From the NCBI RefSeq assembly GCF_009846865.1, contig NZ_WUWN01000015.1:19152-83151 (forward strand): a DNA stretch of 64,000 nucleotides, read 5' to 3'. The stretch is from Puerhibacterium puerhi (GTDB taxonomy: Bacteria > Actinomycetota > Actinomycetes > Actinomycetales > Cellulomonadaceae). The translations under genes and the position numbers were made by a program. This document shows positions 40,871 to 49,750 of this stretch, piece by piece (position 1 is the first letter of the stretch; the number at the start of each line of letters is the position of its first letter). The notes beneath the pieces are model-generated. The model was not told the origin of the DNA and did no database searches. It was given only the letters and a program-made list of their open reading frames with translations.

Positions 40871-43285
40871 TCAGCCCTGGCCCCCGGCGTCGCCCTGGCC
40901 GGCGCCCGCGTCGCCGACGTTGCCGTTGCCCCGGCCGGCGCCCGCGTCGCCCTGCCCGTTGCCCTGCCCGTTGCCCTGCGCGCCGCCGGCGTTGCCCTGG
41001 CCGGCGCCCGCATCGCCCTGGCCGCCGCCGTTGCCCGCGGCGGCCTGGCCGCCCTCCGGGTCGCTCGCCGGCGTGGTGCTGCTCGCGGGCTCGGCCGTGC
41101 CGGTCGAGGCCTGCGTGCGGGGCGCGCTGCCGATGAGCGCGGGGTCCGGGGCGGGGAAGTCGACGACCGGCATGTCCTTGGTCGCCTCGTTCATGTAGTC
41201 CCGCCACAGGGGCGCGGCGATCGTGCTGCCGTAGAGCGTCCGGATGTACCGACCCTGGAAGTTGATGTCGAAGTGCTTGGTCTCGCCCGAGGCCTCACCC
41301 ACCCAGACGGTGGTGGAGATCTGCGGGGTGAAGCCGGTGAACCAGGTCTGGGCCGAGAACTGGTTGGTGCCGGTCTTGCCGGCCGCGGGCCGGCCGCCAG
41401 CCAGCCCGTCACCGCGCGCGGTGCCGATCGTCAGCACGTTCTTCATGGCGTAGACCATGGTGGCCGCGACGTTGCCGGGCAGCGCGTCAGGGTTGCAGTT
41501 GGCCGAGGGTGCCTGGATCTCCGAGCCGTCGGGCTTGGTGACCTTGGTGATGGCGATCGGCTCGCAGTAGGTGCCGTTGCTGGCGATCGTCGCGTACGCG
41601 GCGGCGAGCTGCAGCGGCGAGGTGTTCTGCGTGCCGACCACCATCGCCGGCGTGATGAGGATGTCGTCCACCGTGGGGTTGGTCAGCGCCTCGCGCGTCT
41701 GGTTGTTGACGGTGGGGCGGAAGCCCATGTCCCAGGCGGTGTTCCGGACGCCGCACAGGTCGAGCTGGGTCGACATCGAGGCGTAGGCGGTGTTCACCGA
41801 CAGGTAGGTGGCCTTGAGCACGCTCATCTGCCCGCCGAGGTTGGTCTCGGTGTTGGCGGGACCCCAGTCCTCGCCGCCGAACCGGTTGCCGCAGGTGGCG
41901 TGCCAGGCGGACTGGGGCCGCTGGACGTGGTTGGCGTTGACCGTCTGGTTGAGCGTGTGACCGGTCTTGAGCCACTCCGCCAGCACGAACGGCTTGAAGT
42001 TGGAGCCGGGTTGGAAGCCGCGCGAGCCGCCGTGGGCGTAGTCGGCCGCGTAGCTGACCGACGTCGTGCCCGGCTTGGGGTCGCTGCTCGGGTCGAACGG
42101 CACGTTCTGCGCCATCGCGAGGATCTTGCCCGTGCCGGGCTCGACCGAGACGACGGCGGACTCCAGGCCCGCGGTGTTGTCCGCCGGCACCTGCGTGGTG
42201 ACCTGCCGCTCGGCCGCGCTCTGCTTCGCCGGGTCGAGCGTCGTGGTGATCTCCAGGCCGCCGCGGTACAGCAGCCCCTGGCGGTCCTTGGCGGTCTCCC
42301 CGAACTCGGGGCTGGCCATGATCTCCTTGATCACGTACTCGCAGAAGAACGCGGCGCCGCCGGCAGCCTGGCAGCCGACCTTGACGGGCGTGACGTGCAG
42401 CGTGTCGGCGATCGGCGTCGCGAGCGCCTCGTTGTACTCCTCGGTGCTGATGTAGCCCAGCGACCACATCTTGTTCAGCACGATGTCGCGGCGCTTCTGC
42501 GACTCCTCCGGGTGCACCGTGGGGTCGAACTGGCTGGGGGCCTTGGTGACGCCGGCGATCGTGGCGGCCTCGACCGGCGTGAGGTCCTTGGCGGACTTGT
42601 TGAAGTAGTACCGCGAGGCGGTCTCGACGCCGTAGACGCTCGTGCCGAACTGGGCCACGTTGAGGTAGCCCTGCAGGATCTCGTCCTTGCTCATCGTCTT
42701 CTCGAGCGCGATGGAGAGCTTGGCCTCCCGCAGCTTGCGCTCGATCGAGTCCTCGCGCGCCTCCAGGACGCCGAACGGGTCGCCCGACTGCTCCGCCTGG
42801 TCGATCAGCACGTTCTTGACGTACTGCTGGGTCAGCGTCGAGGCGCCCTGCGTGGACTTGCCGGCGAGGTTGTTGGCGAACGCGCGCGTGATGCCCCGAG
42901 GGTCGATGCCGCCGTGCTCGTAGAAGCGCTCGTCCTCGATGGCGATCACGGCGTGCTTCATCGCGTCGGAGACCTCGTCGAGCGGGACGACGATGCGGTT
43001 CTGGGCGTAGAACGTGGCCAGCAGCGAGCCGTCGGCGGCGTAGACGAACGAGGCCTGCGACAGCGGTCCCGGCGTGAGCTCGTCGGGGACCTCCTCGAAC
43101 AGCTCGACGGTGCTGTTCGTGGCGGTGCTCGCGCCCGCGGCCAGCGGGATCGCGAGGCCGGCCGCGAGCACGCCGCCCGCGCCCGCCGTCAGCAGGAAGG
43201 CGAGCAGCAGCGCGACGAGCTGGGTCGCCGGCATCGTGCGCGTGATGCGGCGGGGGTCCGAGGGGTTCGCGTCACGTCTCGCCAT
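40871..43285 (-). CDS. Class A penicillin-binding protein (transglycosylase/transpeptidase)
   Basis: An 804-residue bifunctional peptidoglycan synthase. A short cytoplasmic N-terminus and one membrane helix (about 22-50) anchor it. The GT51 domain carries AVIAIEDERFYEHGGIDPRGI, GASTLTQQYVKN and KLSIALEKTMSKDEIL. The transpeptidase domain shows SNFK as the SxxK motif near residue 426, SVNTAY for SxN and KTGTNQ for KTG near 635. The last ~60 residues are a low-complexity Gly/Gln/Asn/Ala tail encoded by repetitive DNA (40874-41040). On the minus strand TACCCT lies 7 bases before ATG 43285. Confidence 0.95.
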   Translation of the reverse strand: MARRDANPSDPRRITRTMPATQLVALLLAFLLTAGAGGVLAAGLAIPLAAGASTATNSTVELFEEVPDELTPGPLSQASFVYAADGSLLATFYAQNRIVVPLDEVSDAMKHAVIAIEDERFYEHGGIDPRGITRAFANNLAGKSTQGASTLTQQYVKNVLIDQAEQSGDPFGVLEAREDSIERKLREAKLSIALEKTMSKDEILQGYLNVAQFGTSVYGVETASRYYFNKSAKDLTPVEAATIAGVTKAPSQFDPTVHPEESQKRRDIVLNKMWSLGYISTEEYNEALATPIADTLHVTPVKVGCQAAGGAAFFCEYVIKEIMASPEFGETAKDRQGLLYRGGLEITTTLDPAKQSAAERQVTTQVPADNTAGLESAVVSVEPGTGKILAMAQNVPFDPSSDPKPGTTSVSYAADYAHGGSRGFQPGSNFKPFVLAEWLKTGHTLNQTVNANHVQRPQSAWHATCGNRFGGEDWGPANTETNLGGQMSVLKATYLSVNTAYASMSTQLDLCGVRNTAWDMGFRPTVNNQTREALTNPTVDDILITPAMVVGTQNTSPLQLAAAYATIASNGTYCEPIAITKVTKPDGSEIQAPSANCNPDALPGNVAATMVYAMKNVLTIGTARGDGLAGGRPAAGKTGTNQFSAQTWFTGFTPQISTTVWVGEASGETKHFDINFQGRYIRTLYGSTIAAPLWRDYMNEATKDMPVVDFPAPDPALIGSAPRTQASTGTAEPASSTTPASDPEGGQAAAGNGGGQGDAGAGQGNAGGAQGNGQGNGQGDAGAGRGNGNVGDAGAGQGDAGGQG

Positions 43286-43298
43286 GGCGACCAGGGTA
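43286..43298 (-). promoter_or_regulatory. -10-like hexamer TACCCT for the PBP gene
   Basis: Minus-strand TACCCT (43298-43293) is 7 bases before ATG 43285, which fits a leaderless start. Confidence 0.4.
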
Positions 43299-43399
43299 AG
43301 GGGTGGGCCATGGGACCGGGCAGGCACGGACGGGGGACCGATGTGCAGGTCCTGTGGACGCACGGGGCCGCCGGACGTCGCGGGCCGCGGGGCCGCGGC

Positions 43400-43411
43400 T
43401 AGCCTGGGCGC
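43400..43411 (+). promoter_or_regulatory. -10-like hexamer TAGCCT for the DUF4177 gene
   Basis: TAGCCT at 43400-43405 ends 6 bases before ATG 43412. Confidence 0.45.
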
Positions 43412-43576
43412 ATGGCAACGACGTGGGAGTACGCGACGATCCCCCTCCTCATCCACAACACCAAGGCGATCCTCGACCAGTGGGGCGCCGACGGCTGGGA
43501 GCTCGTGCAGGTGGTGCCGGGTCCGGACGGCACGGGGCTCGTGGCGTACCTCAAGCGCCCGACCGGGAGCCAGTGA
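43412..43576 (+). CDS. Small DUF4177-like protein
   Basis: A 54-residue protein of the DUF4177 type with the family's characteristic WEYATIP start and GADGWELVQVVPGPDGTGLVAYLKRP. It is found widely in actinobacteria directly upstream of a RidA-family gene, as here, where its TGA overlaps the next ATG (TGATGA). A TAGCCT hexamer 6 bases upstream of ATG 43412 indicates a leaderless transcript. There is no signal peptide or membrane segment. The biochemical role is unknown. Confidence rests on the motif, context and clean start signals. Confidence 0.85.
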   Translation: MATTWEYATIPLLIHNTKAILDQWGADGWELVQVVPGPDGTGLVAYLKRPTGSQ

Positions 43577-44058
43577 TGACGGCCGCCGCCACCGCCGAGG
43601 CGCGCCTCGCCGAGCTCGGCATCGAGCTGCCCGACGTCGTCCCGCCCGTCGCGTCGTACGTCCCGGCGGTGCGCTCCGGCCGCTACGTGCACACCTCGGG
43701 CCAGCTGCCCATGGTCGACGGAGCCCTGCCGGCCACGGGGAAGGTCGGGGTCGGCGAGGGCCTGGTCCCTCCGGAGGACGCCGCCCGCCTCGCCCGGCAG
43801 TGCGCGCTCAACGCCCTGGCCGCCGTCCGCTCCCTCACCGGCACCCTCGACAGCGTCGCCCGCGTGGTCAAGGTGGTCGGCTTCGTCGCCTCCCACCCGT
43901 CGTTCACGGGCCAGCCCGCGGTCATCAACGGCGCCTCGAACATCCTGGGCGAGATCTTCGGCGACGCCGGCGTGCACGCCCGCTCGGCCGTGGGCGTGGC
44001 GGTCCTCCCGCTCGACTCCCCGGTCGAGGTGGAGCTCCTGGTCGAGCTCGCCGAGTAG
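43576..44058 (+). CDS. RidA/YjgF-family protein
   Basis: A 160-residue protein of the YjgF/YER057c/UK114 superfamily. RidA proteins hydrolyse reactive enamine/imine intermediates released by PLP enzymes. Visible family segments are [16 protein letters not shown], then [34 protein letters not shown] and [25 protein letters not shown]. The last contains the conserved Arg and Glu of the substrate pocket. This longer subgroup (about 155 residues) occurs beside DUF4177 genes in actinobacteria. It is coupled to that gene by a TGATGA overlap. Confidence 0.92.
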   Translation: MTAAATAEARLAELGIELPDVVPPVASYVPAVRSGRYVHTSGQLPMVDGALPATGKVGVGEGLVPPEDAARLARQCALNALAAVRSLTGTLDSVARVVKVVGFVASHPSFTGQPAVINGASNILGEIFGDAGVHARSAVGVAVLPLDSPVEVELLVELAE

Positions 44059-44182
44059 GACGGCCAGGCCCGCCAACCCCTCAGCACTCCCACGGGCCGC
44101 GCCGTCGTCCCCAGGCCGAAGGCGCGGCCCGCCTGCAGCCAGGCCGGCCACGCGGAGCGGCGGTCACCGGCCCACCGACGGA

Positions 44183-44285
44183 GCGGGCAGACGAAGGCCC
44201 GTCCGCGCAGCCGTATCCGTCCCGAAGTGGAGCGCCCCCTGGGGCGCGCGAACGCGGCTGCGCGGACGGGCCTTCGTCTGCCCGC
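44183..44285. terminator. Very long perfect palindrome (31-bp arms) between convergent genes
   Basis: Arms 44183-44213 and 44255-44285 are exact reverse complements. The 41-base interior contains a further GCGCCCC/GGGGCGC hairpin. It lies between the ends of the RidA gene and the Crp-family gene and can end transcription in both directions, but it is much longer than needed for that. Confidence 0.6.
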
Positions 44286-44320
44286 GGCCCTCCGCGACGG
44301 GCGCGGAGGCAAGGCGAAGA

Positions 44321-45001
44321 TCAGCGCGCCCGGCGCTCCAGGCGGTCCATGTCGAGCAGGACGACGGCGCGGCCCTCACGACGGACCCAGCCCCGCGACG
44401 CGAAGTCGGCCAGCGCCTTGTTCACGGTCTCGCGCGAGGCGCCGACGAGCTGCGCCAGCTCCTCCTGCGTGAGGTCGTGGGCCACGCGCACGCCGTCGTC
44501 GGACGGCTCGCCGAAGCGGGTCGACAGGTCGAGCAGCGCCTTGGCGACGCGCCCGGGGACGTCGGAGAAGACCAGGTCGGCGAGCGTCTCGTTGGTGCGG
44601 CGCAGGCGGCGGGCCAGCGCGCCGAGCAGGTGGGTGGCGACCTTCGGGTGCGCGTTGACCCACGCGACGAGGGCCTGGTGGCGCAGCTCGTACACGACCG
44701 AGTCGGACACCGAGGAGGCCGTCGCGGTGCGGGGGCCCGGGTCGAAGAGGGACAGCTCGCCGAACATCTCGCCGGGGCCGAGGATCGACAGCAGGTTCTC
44801 GCGGCCGTCCGACGAGCGGCGGCCGAGCTTGATCTTGCCCTGCGCGATCACGTAGAGGCGGTCGCCGGGCTCGCCCTCGCGGAAGAGCACGTCGCCGCGG
44901 GACAGCTCCACGGGGACCATGGAGTCGAGAAGGGCACGCGTCTCCTCGTCCTCCATGTCGGCGAAGAGGGGGGCGGAGAGCACGACGGTGGTGTCGTCCA
45001 C
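44321..45001 (-). CDS. Crp/Fnr-family transcriptional regulator (GlxR-like)
   Basis: A 226-residue cAMP-receptor-type global regulator. The cyclic-nucleotide domain runs from about residue 10 to 120, with the phosphate-binding cassette [16 protein letters not shown] near 83. This is the canonical form with Arg and Thr for cAMP. The dimerisation helix follows, then the winged HTH with [32 protein letters not shown] near 175-205. It closely resembles corynebacterial GlxR and mycobacterial Crp, usually encoded next to nth as here, on the opposite strand. An autoregulatory site might lie in the shared upstream region. Confidence 0.93.
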   Translation of the reverse strand: MDDTTVVLSAPLFADMEDEETRALLDSMVPVELSRGDVLFREGEPGDRLYVIAQGKIKLGRRSSDGRENLLSILGPGEMFGELSLFDPGPRTATASSVSDSVVYELRHQALVAWVNAHPKVATHLLGALARRLRRTNETLADLVFSDVPGRVAKALLDLSTRFGEPSDDGVRVAHDLTQEELAQLVGASRETVNKALADFASRGWVRREGRAVVLLDMDRLERRAR

Positions 45002-45184
45002 GGGGCTTCCTCACGTTCTCGGGACCGTCGCGCGGTGCGCCACCGCGGTGCGGTCCAGGTGTCGATGGCTTGTGTTCCAGTTCTCAAGTCTGCCTCACAT
45101 CCCCCGGGACGCAGGTCACACCGGCCCGCGACGCGCCTGAGCGGCCGCGCGGCGTCCCGGGGCGCCGGTGTCCGGGGCGCTCGC

Positions 45185-45196
45185 TACGCTGCCGGT
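45185..45196 (+). promoter_or_regulatory. -10-like hexamer TACGCT for nth
   Basis: TACGCT at 45185-45190 ends 6 bases before GTG 45197. Confidence 0.45.
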
Positions 45197-46015
45197 GTGC
45201 CGCCGTCGAAGCCGTCGAAGCCGCGCCCGTCCACCGCCGCGTCGGCGCCCCCGGCCGCGCAGGCCGAGGTCGCCGCGCCCACGCCGACGGGCGAGTCCCG
45301 CCTGGCGCTGGTGCGGCGCGCGCGGCGCATCGACCGGGAGCTCGCGGCGGCGTACCCGGACGCCCGCGCCGAGCTCGACTTCACGACGCCGCTGGAGCTG
45401 CTCGTGGCCACGGTGCTGTCCGCCCAGACGACCGACGTCCGGGTCAACGCGACGACGCCCGAGCTGTTCGCGCGCTACCCCGACGCCGCGGCGTACGCGG
45501 CCGCCGACCCGGAGGAGCTCGAGCAGATCCTCAAGCCGCTGGGCTTCTACCGCGCCAAGACGCGCTCGCTCATCGGGCTGGGCCAGGCGTTGGTGGAGCG
45601 GTTCGGCGGCGAGGTGCCCGGCCGCCTGGAGGACCTCGTGACGCTGCCGGGCGTGGGCCGCAAGACGGCGAACGTGGTGCTGGGCAACGCGTTCGGCGTC
45701 CCGGGGATCACCGTGGACACGCACTTCGGCCGCCTGGCGCGCCGCTTCGGCTGGACCGAGTCCGAGGACGCGGTCAAGGTCGAGCACGAGGTGGGGGAGC
45801 TGGTGCCGAGGAAGGACTGGACGATGCTCAGCCACCACCTCGTGTGGCACGGGCGGCGGGTGTGCCACGCGCGCCGGCCGGCGTGCGGCGCGTGCGTGGT
45901 CGCGCGCTGGTGCCCGTCGTTCGGCGTCGGCGAGACGGACCCCGAGGTGGCGCGCACGCTGGTCAAGCCCGGCCCGACGCCGTCCCCGACGACGCCGCAG
46001 CCGCCGCACGCCTGA
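45197..46015 (+). CDS. nth: Endonuclease III (DNA glycosylase/AP lyase)
   Basis: Base-excision repair enzyme for oxidised pyrimidines, 272 residues including a ~35-residue Ala/Pro-rich N-terminal extension. The helix-hairpin-helix [13 protein letters not shown] carries the catalytic lysine. The catalytic aspartate is in [11 protein letters not shown]. The four cysteines [17 protein letters not shown] (spacing 6-2-5) hold the [4Fe-4S] cluster. GTG 45197 follows a TACGCT hexamer by 6 bases. It is divergent from the Crp-family gene, the usual actinobacterial arrangement. Confidence 0.96.
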   Translation: MPPSKPSKPRPSTAASAPPAAQAEVAAPTPTGESRLALVRRARRIDRELAAAYPDARAELDFTTPLELLVATVLSAQTTDVRVNATTPELFARYPDAAAYAAADPEELEQILKPLGFYRAKTRSLIGLGQALVERFGGEVPGRLEDLVTLPGVGRKTANVVLGNAFGVPGITVDTHFGRLARRFGWTESEDAVKVEHEVGELVPRKDWTMLSHHLVWHGRRVCHARRPACGACVVARWCPSFGVGETDPEVARTLVKPGPTPSPTTPQPPHA

Positions 46016-46050
46016 CGGACCGGCGCCCGAGAGGGACCGGCGCCCGGGGA

Positions 46051-46998
46051 TCAGCGCGGCGCTACCCGCTCCAGCCAGCCGGTCAGCAGCGCGTTGACGC
46101 GGTCGGGGGCCTCCTCGGGCAGGAAGTGCCCGGCGCCGTCGACCACCTCGAACCGGAAGTCGTGGGCGAGCGCCGCGCCGTCGGCGTCGGCGAGCCGGCG
46201 CCGCAGCAGCCCGTCGTGCGCGCCGTGCACCTGCAGCGCGGGCACGGGCACGCCGCGGCGCACCGCGGACAGGAAGCGGCGCCCGTCGGGCCGCGGCGTC
46301 GAGCGCACCAGCCAGCGCACCTGCTCCAGCGCCGCGTGCGCCGCGAACGGGATCCGCAGCGCCGTGCGGTAGAGCCGGACCTCCTCGGCGGGGCGCGCCG
46401 CGGCAGCCCCGGCGGTCAGGAGGTGCTCGACGAGGTCGGCCTCCCGCAGCGCTCGCTCCGGCAGCGTCGGGACCTGCGCGAACGCCACCAGGCGCAGCGC
46501 GGCCGGGGTCAGCAGCTGGCGCATCGAGGCGTGCAGCCGCGCCGGGTGGGGGGCCGACAGCGCCGCGACGGCGGCGGTGACGGCCGGCTGGAGCGTGGCC
46601 ATCGCCCAGGCGACGGCGCCGCCGGTGCCGTGCCCGACCACCACCGCGCGGTCGTGGCCCAGCGAGCGCACGAGGCCGGCGACGTCGCGGGTGCGGGTGG
46701 GCACGTCGTAGCCCGACGGCGGCTTGTCGGAGGCGCCGGTGCCGCGCAGGTCCATCGCGGCGACGCGGTAGCCGGCGTCGGCCAGCGCGACCACCTGGTG
46801 GCGCCACGCCCACCAGAACTGCGCCGCCCCGTGCAGCAGCACCACGAGCGGCGAGCCGGGGCCGTTGCGGTCGTGCCTCGGCTCGGGTCCCGCCAGCGCC
46901 ACGTGGAACCGGGAGCCGTTGGCGGCGACGAACTCGTGCCGCCACGGGCCGTCGACGAGCGCGGCGGAGTAGTCGGCGACCGCCAGCGCGTCGCTCAT
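46051..46998 (-). CDS. Alpha/beta-hydrolase fold protein lacking the usual nucleophile
   Basis: A 315-residue alpha/beta-hydrolase fold protein of the epoxide-hydrolase/haloalkane-dehalogenase-like branch. The oxyanion motif VVLLHGAAQFWWAWRHQ and DLRGTGASDKPPSGYD are typical. The nucleophile elbow reads VVGHGTGGAVAW, with glycine where Ser or Asp is expected. The acid (HGAHDGLL) and the histidine (GAGHFLPEE) are retained. It may be a non-catalytic or altered-mechanism member. It is convergent with nth after 35 bases. The start at 46998 gives a typical N-terminus. Confidence 0.87.
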   Translation of the reverse strand: MSDALAVADYSAALVDGPWRHEFVAANGSRFHVALAGPEPRHDRNGPGSPLVVLLHGAAQFWWAWRHQVVALADAGYRVAAMDLRGTGASDKPPSGYDVPTRTRDVAGLVRSLGHDRAVVVGHGTGGAVAWAMATLQPAVTAAVAALSAPHPARLHASMRQLLTPAALRLVAFAQVPTLPERALREADLVEHLLTAGAAAARPAEEVRLYRTALRIPFAAHAALEQVRWLVRSTPRPDGRRFLSAVRRGVPVPALQVHGAHDGLLRRRLADADGAALAHDFRFEVVDGAGHFLPEEAPDRVNALLTGWLERVAPR

Positions 46999-47081
46999 CG
47001 GCCCGCCCCCACGGCGCGCGGGCGGGACGGGGCGGGGACGAGCGGAGCGATCACGCCAGGCAACCTACCCGGCGGTCCACG

Positions 47082-47900
47082 TCAGCGGCGGGACGCCGCC
47101 GTCCGCGGGCCGGTCGTCCCGGCGGGCGTCGTCGCGCCCGGGCGCCGCGCCGGCCCGCCGTCCCCGTCGCTCGCGCCGGCGGCGCCGTCGGCCGCGCCCG
47201 CGGCCTCGGCGTCGACCGGGGCGCGGTCCTTCGGCGGGTCGAACCGGTAGCCGACGTTGCGGACCGTGCCGATGAGCTGCTCGTGCTCCGGGCCCAGCTT
47301 GGCGCGCAGCCGCCGGACGTGGACGTCCACGGTGCGCGTGCCGCCGTAGTAGTCGTAGCCCCAGACCTCCTGCAGCAGCTGGGCGCGGGTGAACACGCGG
47401 CCCGGGTGCTGCACCAGGTACTTGAGGAGCTCGAACTCCTTGTAGGTCAGGTCGATGGGGCGCCCGCGCAGGCGGGCGGTGTAGCCGCCGGCGTCGATGG
47501 CGAGGTCGCCGGCCGAGATCTCCTGCGGCGACTCCTCCGCCGGCCCGCGCGCGGACCGCTCCACGACCAGGCGCAGCCGCGCCTCCACCTCGGCGGGGGA
47601 GGCGGTCTCGAGCAGCAGGTCGTCGGCGCCCCACTCGTGCGTGACCACGGTGAGGCCGCCCTCGGTGAGGATCAGCACGAGCGGCACGGTCAGGCCCGTG
47701 GCGTGCAGCAGGCGGCACGTGGTCCGCGCGGCGACGAGGTCCCGGCGCGCGTCCAGCAGCACGACGTCCGAGTCCGGCGCGTCGACCAGGGCCGACGGCT
47801 CCATGGGCAGCACGCGGACGCGGTGGGACAGCAGCCCCAGGGCGGGCAGGACCTCGACCGACCCGCCCGTCGCGGGGGTGAGGATCAACAGATCTGCCAA
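47082..47900 (-). CDS. glnR: GlnR, OmpR-type nitrogen regulator
   Basis: A 272-residue orphan response regulator, the global nitrogen regulator of actinobacteria. The receiver-like domain opens [21 protein letters not shown] and keeps the family aspartate in [10 protein letters not shown], as expected for a GlnR dimer interface that is not phosphorylated. The winged helix reads [20 protein letters not shown] and [20 protein letters not shown], nearly identical to known GlnR. The C-terminal ~50 residues are a low-complexity tail. TTG 47900 is chosen as start because GGAGGAGGT precedes it by 5 bases and homology begins there. Confidence 0.93.
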   Translation of the reverse strand: MADLLILTPATGGSVEVLPALGLLSHRVRVLPMEPSALVDAPDSDVVLLDARRDLVAARTTCRLLHATGLTVPLVLILTEGGLTVVTHEWGADDLLLETASPAEVEARLRLVVERSARGPAEESPQEISAGDLAIDAGGYTARLRGRPIDLTYKEFELLKYLVQHPGRVFTRAQLLQEVWGYDYYGGTRTVDVHVRRLRAKLGPEHEQLIGTVRNVGYRFDPPKDRAPVDAEAAGAADGAAGASDGDGGPARRPGATTPAGTTGPRTAASRR

Positions 47901-48201
47901 CGCGCACCTCCTCCCGGCGTCGTCGGACCGGGTGCCACCGGTGGTGGCCGCAGGGCGGACGAGCCGCCCGGCTGGTCGCCAAGGTACCGCCCGGTGGCGG
48001 CGCCCTGCACTCCGTTCCGACACACCTGTGTGATCCCGGGCAGTGTGCCCCGGACCACGTTACGGGCACATTACGCGTCGTTTTCCTGGACGTGCGCGGC
48101 GGCGCGTGCGCGGGGGCGCGTGCCGCGGGGCGTCACACGGCCGATGCCTGCGCGACGCACGACGGGCGGGACCGGCCGCGCGGTCCGGGATACTCGTCCC
48201 C
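47901..48201. other. Intergenic region between glnR and a divergent membrane-protein gene
   Basis: Holds the strong ribosome site of glnR (about 47906-47914) and an AT-richer patch at 48055-48090. In that patch, GTTAC (48059) and ATTAC (48070) are 11 bases apart, which faintly resembles half-sites of GlnR boxes. A TACTCG hexamer lies 5 bases before GTG 48202. No gene was seen. Confidence 0.4.
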
Positions 48202-48930
48202 GTGACCGTGACCTCCCGCGCCGTGACGACCGCCGTCCTCGCCGCCGCCGTGGCCGCCGCGGCGTACGCCGGGACGCTCGCGCTCGTGGGGGTGGCCGTC
48301 GTGCTGGTGGCCGGGGTCGCCGCGGGCGGCCCGCGCCTGGTGCGCTCGCCGGCGCCGGGCGGCGCCACCGTCGTCGTGGCCCTCGCGGGGCTCGGGGCCG
48401 TGGGCGTGGCGTGGCGCACCCAGGGCGAACCGGTGCTGCGGCACCTGCCCCTGGTGGTGGCGATGGCGCTGATGCTCGCGTTCCTCGCCGAGATGCTGCG
48501 CCGCGACGGGCGCCCGCGGCTCGTGGAGTCCGTCAGCGGCACCGTGACCGGCACCGTCGTGGCCGTGGCGGCCGCCGGGTGGGTCGCCGTCGGGCGCAGC
48601 GAGCCGGGGACGGCGCTCGTCGTCGCCGCCGCGGCGGCGCTCGCCCTCGCGGCGGCGGTCTCGGCGATCCCGGCGGGCCGGGTCGCGGCGCTCGCCGCCG
48701 TCGTCGCGGCGGGCGGGGCCGGCGCCGCCGCGGGGTCCGTGCTGCCGGCGCTCGACGTCGTCGTCGGCCTCGTGGCCGGTGTGGTCGCCGGGGCCGTCGT
48801 GGCCGCGGTGCGGCTGCTGCTGGTCCGGCTGCCGGAGCTGTCCGAGCGGCGGGCGGGGCTGGCCGCGGCGGTGGTGCCGGTGGCGGTGGCCGGCGTCCTG
48901 GTGTTCGCGGTGGGGCGCGCGCTCGCCTGA
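48202..48930 (+). CDS. Multi-pass membrane protein, function unknown
   Basis: A 242-residue, very hydrophobic Ala/Val-rich protein with seven or eight predicted membrane segments and short loops. A charged cytoplasmic loop lies near residues 95-110 (AEMLRRDGRPRLVES). No transport or enzyme motif is visible. The GTG 48202 start is preceded by GATACT-like hexamers and no Shine-Dalgarno sequence. It stands between glnR and yceI without operon partners. The family is not recognised; short conserved membrane proteins of this kind are common in Micrococcales. Confidence 0.75.
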   Translation: MTVTSRAVTTAVLAAAVAAAAYAGTLALVGVAVVLVAGVAAGGPRLVRSPAPGGATVVVALAGLGAVGVAWRTQGEPVLRHLPLVVAMALMLAFLAEMLRRDGRPRLVESVSGTVTGTVVAVAAAGWVAVGRSEPGTALVVAAAAALALAAAVSAIPAGRVAALAAVVAAGGAGAAAGSVLPALDVVVGLVAGVVAGAVVAAVRLLLVRLPELSERRAGLAAAVVPVAVAGVLVFAVGRALA

Positions 48931-48938
48931 GCCGGGGC

Positions 48939-49595
48939 TCAGCCCGGGTCCCTGACCGCCTCGCCGGCCAGCTCGATGCGCACGGTGCGGGCCACGAGCA
49001 CGCCGCCGGCCTCGAGGGCCACGTTCCAGCGCAGGCCGAACTCCTCGCGGTCGAGCTCCCCGGTGGCGCTGAACCCGAACACGTCCTCGCCCGTGGGGGC
49101 GCGGCGCGCGCCGCCGTACTCGGCGTCGAGGGTGATCGGCCGGGTCACCCCGCGGATCGTCAGGTCGCCGTGCACCACGAACGCCGTGGACTGCGCCGGC
49201 TCGGGCGTCGCCACCCGGCCGGGGGTGCGGCCCTTGAGGCGGGCCCAGGCGAAGATCGGGTCCGCCTCCGGCGCCTTCCAGTCCAGGCGCGTGCTGACGA
49301 ACTCGATCGTGGGGTGGTGCGCGACGTCGAGGAAGTCGGCGCTGCGCAGGTGCGCGTCGCGGTCGGGGTTGTGGGTGGTGATCGAGTCGGCCCGGATCCG
49401 GGCCACCACCTGCGACTGCATCGGGTCCTCCGCGACCCGGACCGCGGCCGTGCCCTCGGCGAACTCGCCGCGCACCGCGGAGACCATCATGTGCGTCACC
49501 TGGAACCCCAGGCGCCGGTGCGCAGGGTCGAGCGTGAACGTGCCGGGCATCGGGATGACGAGGCCGTTCCACGTCCGCAGGGGCAGGTCGGTCAT
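48939..49595 (-). CDS. YceI-family lipocalin-like protein
   Basis: A 218-residue protein of the YceI/TT1927b family, which forms a lipocalin-like barrel binding isoprenoid lipids. Family features are the opening GTFTLDPAHRRLGFQVTHMMVSAVRGEF, the ADSITTHNPDRDAHLRSADFLDVAHHPTIEFVS stretch and the late GDLTIRGVTRPITLDAEYGG. There is no signal peptide, so it is probably cytoplasmic, as for many actinobacterial members. ATG 49595 is used as start. It is convergent with the preceding gene and divergent from the small membrane protein at 49751. Confidence 0.93.
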   Translation of the reverse strand: MTDLPLRTWNGLVIPMPGTFTLDPAHRRLGFQVTHMMVSAVRGEFAEGTAAVRVAEDPMQSQVVARIRADSITTHNPDRDAHLRSADFLDVAHHPTIEFVSTRLDWKAPEADPIFAWARLKGRTPGRVATPEPAQSTAFVVHGDLTIRGVTRPITLDAEYGGARRAPTGEDVFGFSATGELDREEFGLRWNVALEAGGVLVARTVRIELAGEAVRDPG

Positions 49596-49737
49596 CAGGC
49601 GTCCCCTCGGCTCACGGGTCCCTGGCCAGTACACCACCGCGGGCCCCGGACCACCAGGGATCGTGCGGATTTCAACCACTGTGGCCGGGCCGCGGGGCTC
49701 CGGCCCGGCCACCAGGCCCCCACCGGCGGCCGGACGC

Positions 49738-49750
49738 TACGATCGGAGCC
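49738..49750 (+). promoter_or_regulatory. -10-like hexamer TACGAT for the small membrane protein operon
   Basis: TACGAT at 49738-49743 lies 7 bases before ATG 49751. Confidence 0.45.

Noticed and set aside
40874..41040. Separate tandem-repeat element
   Set aside because: The repeats lie in frame within the PBP gene and encode its Gly/Gln/Asn/Ala tail.
46016..46050. Hairpin terminator between nth and the hydrolase gene
   Set aside because: The sequence is a direct repeat of GACCGGCGCCCG-like units and does not give a convincing stem.
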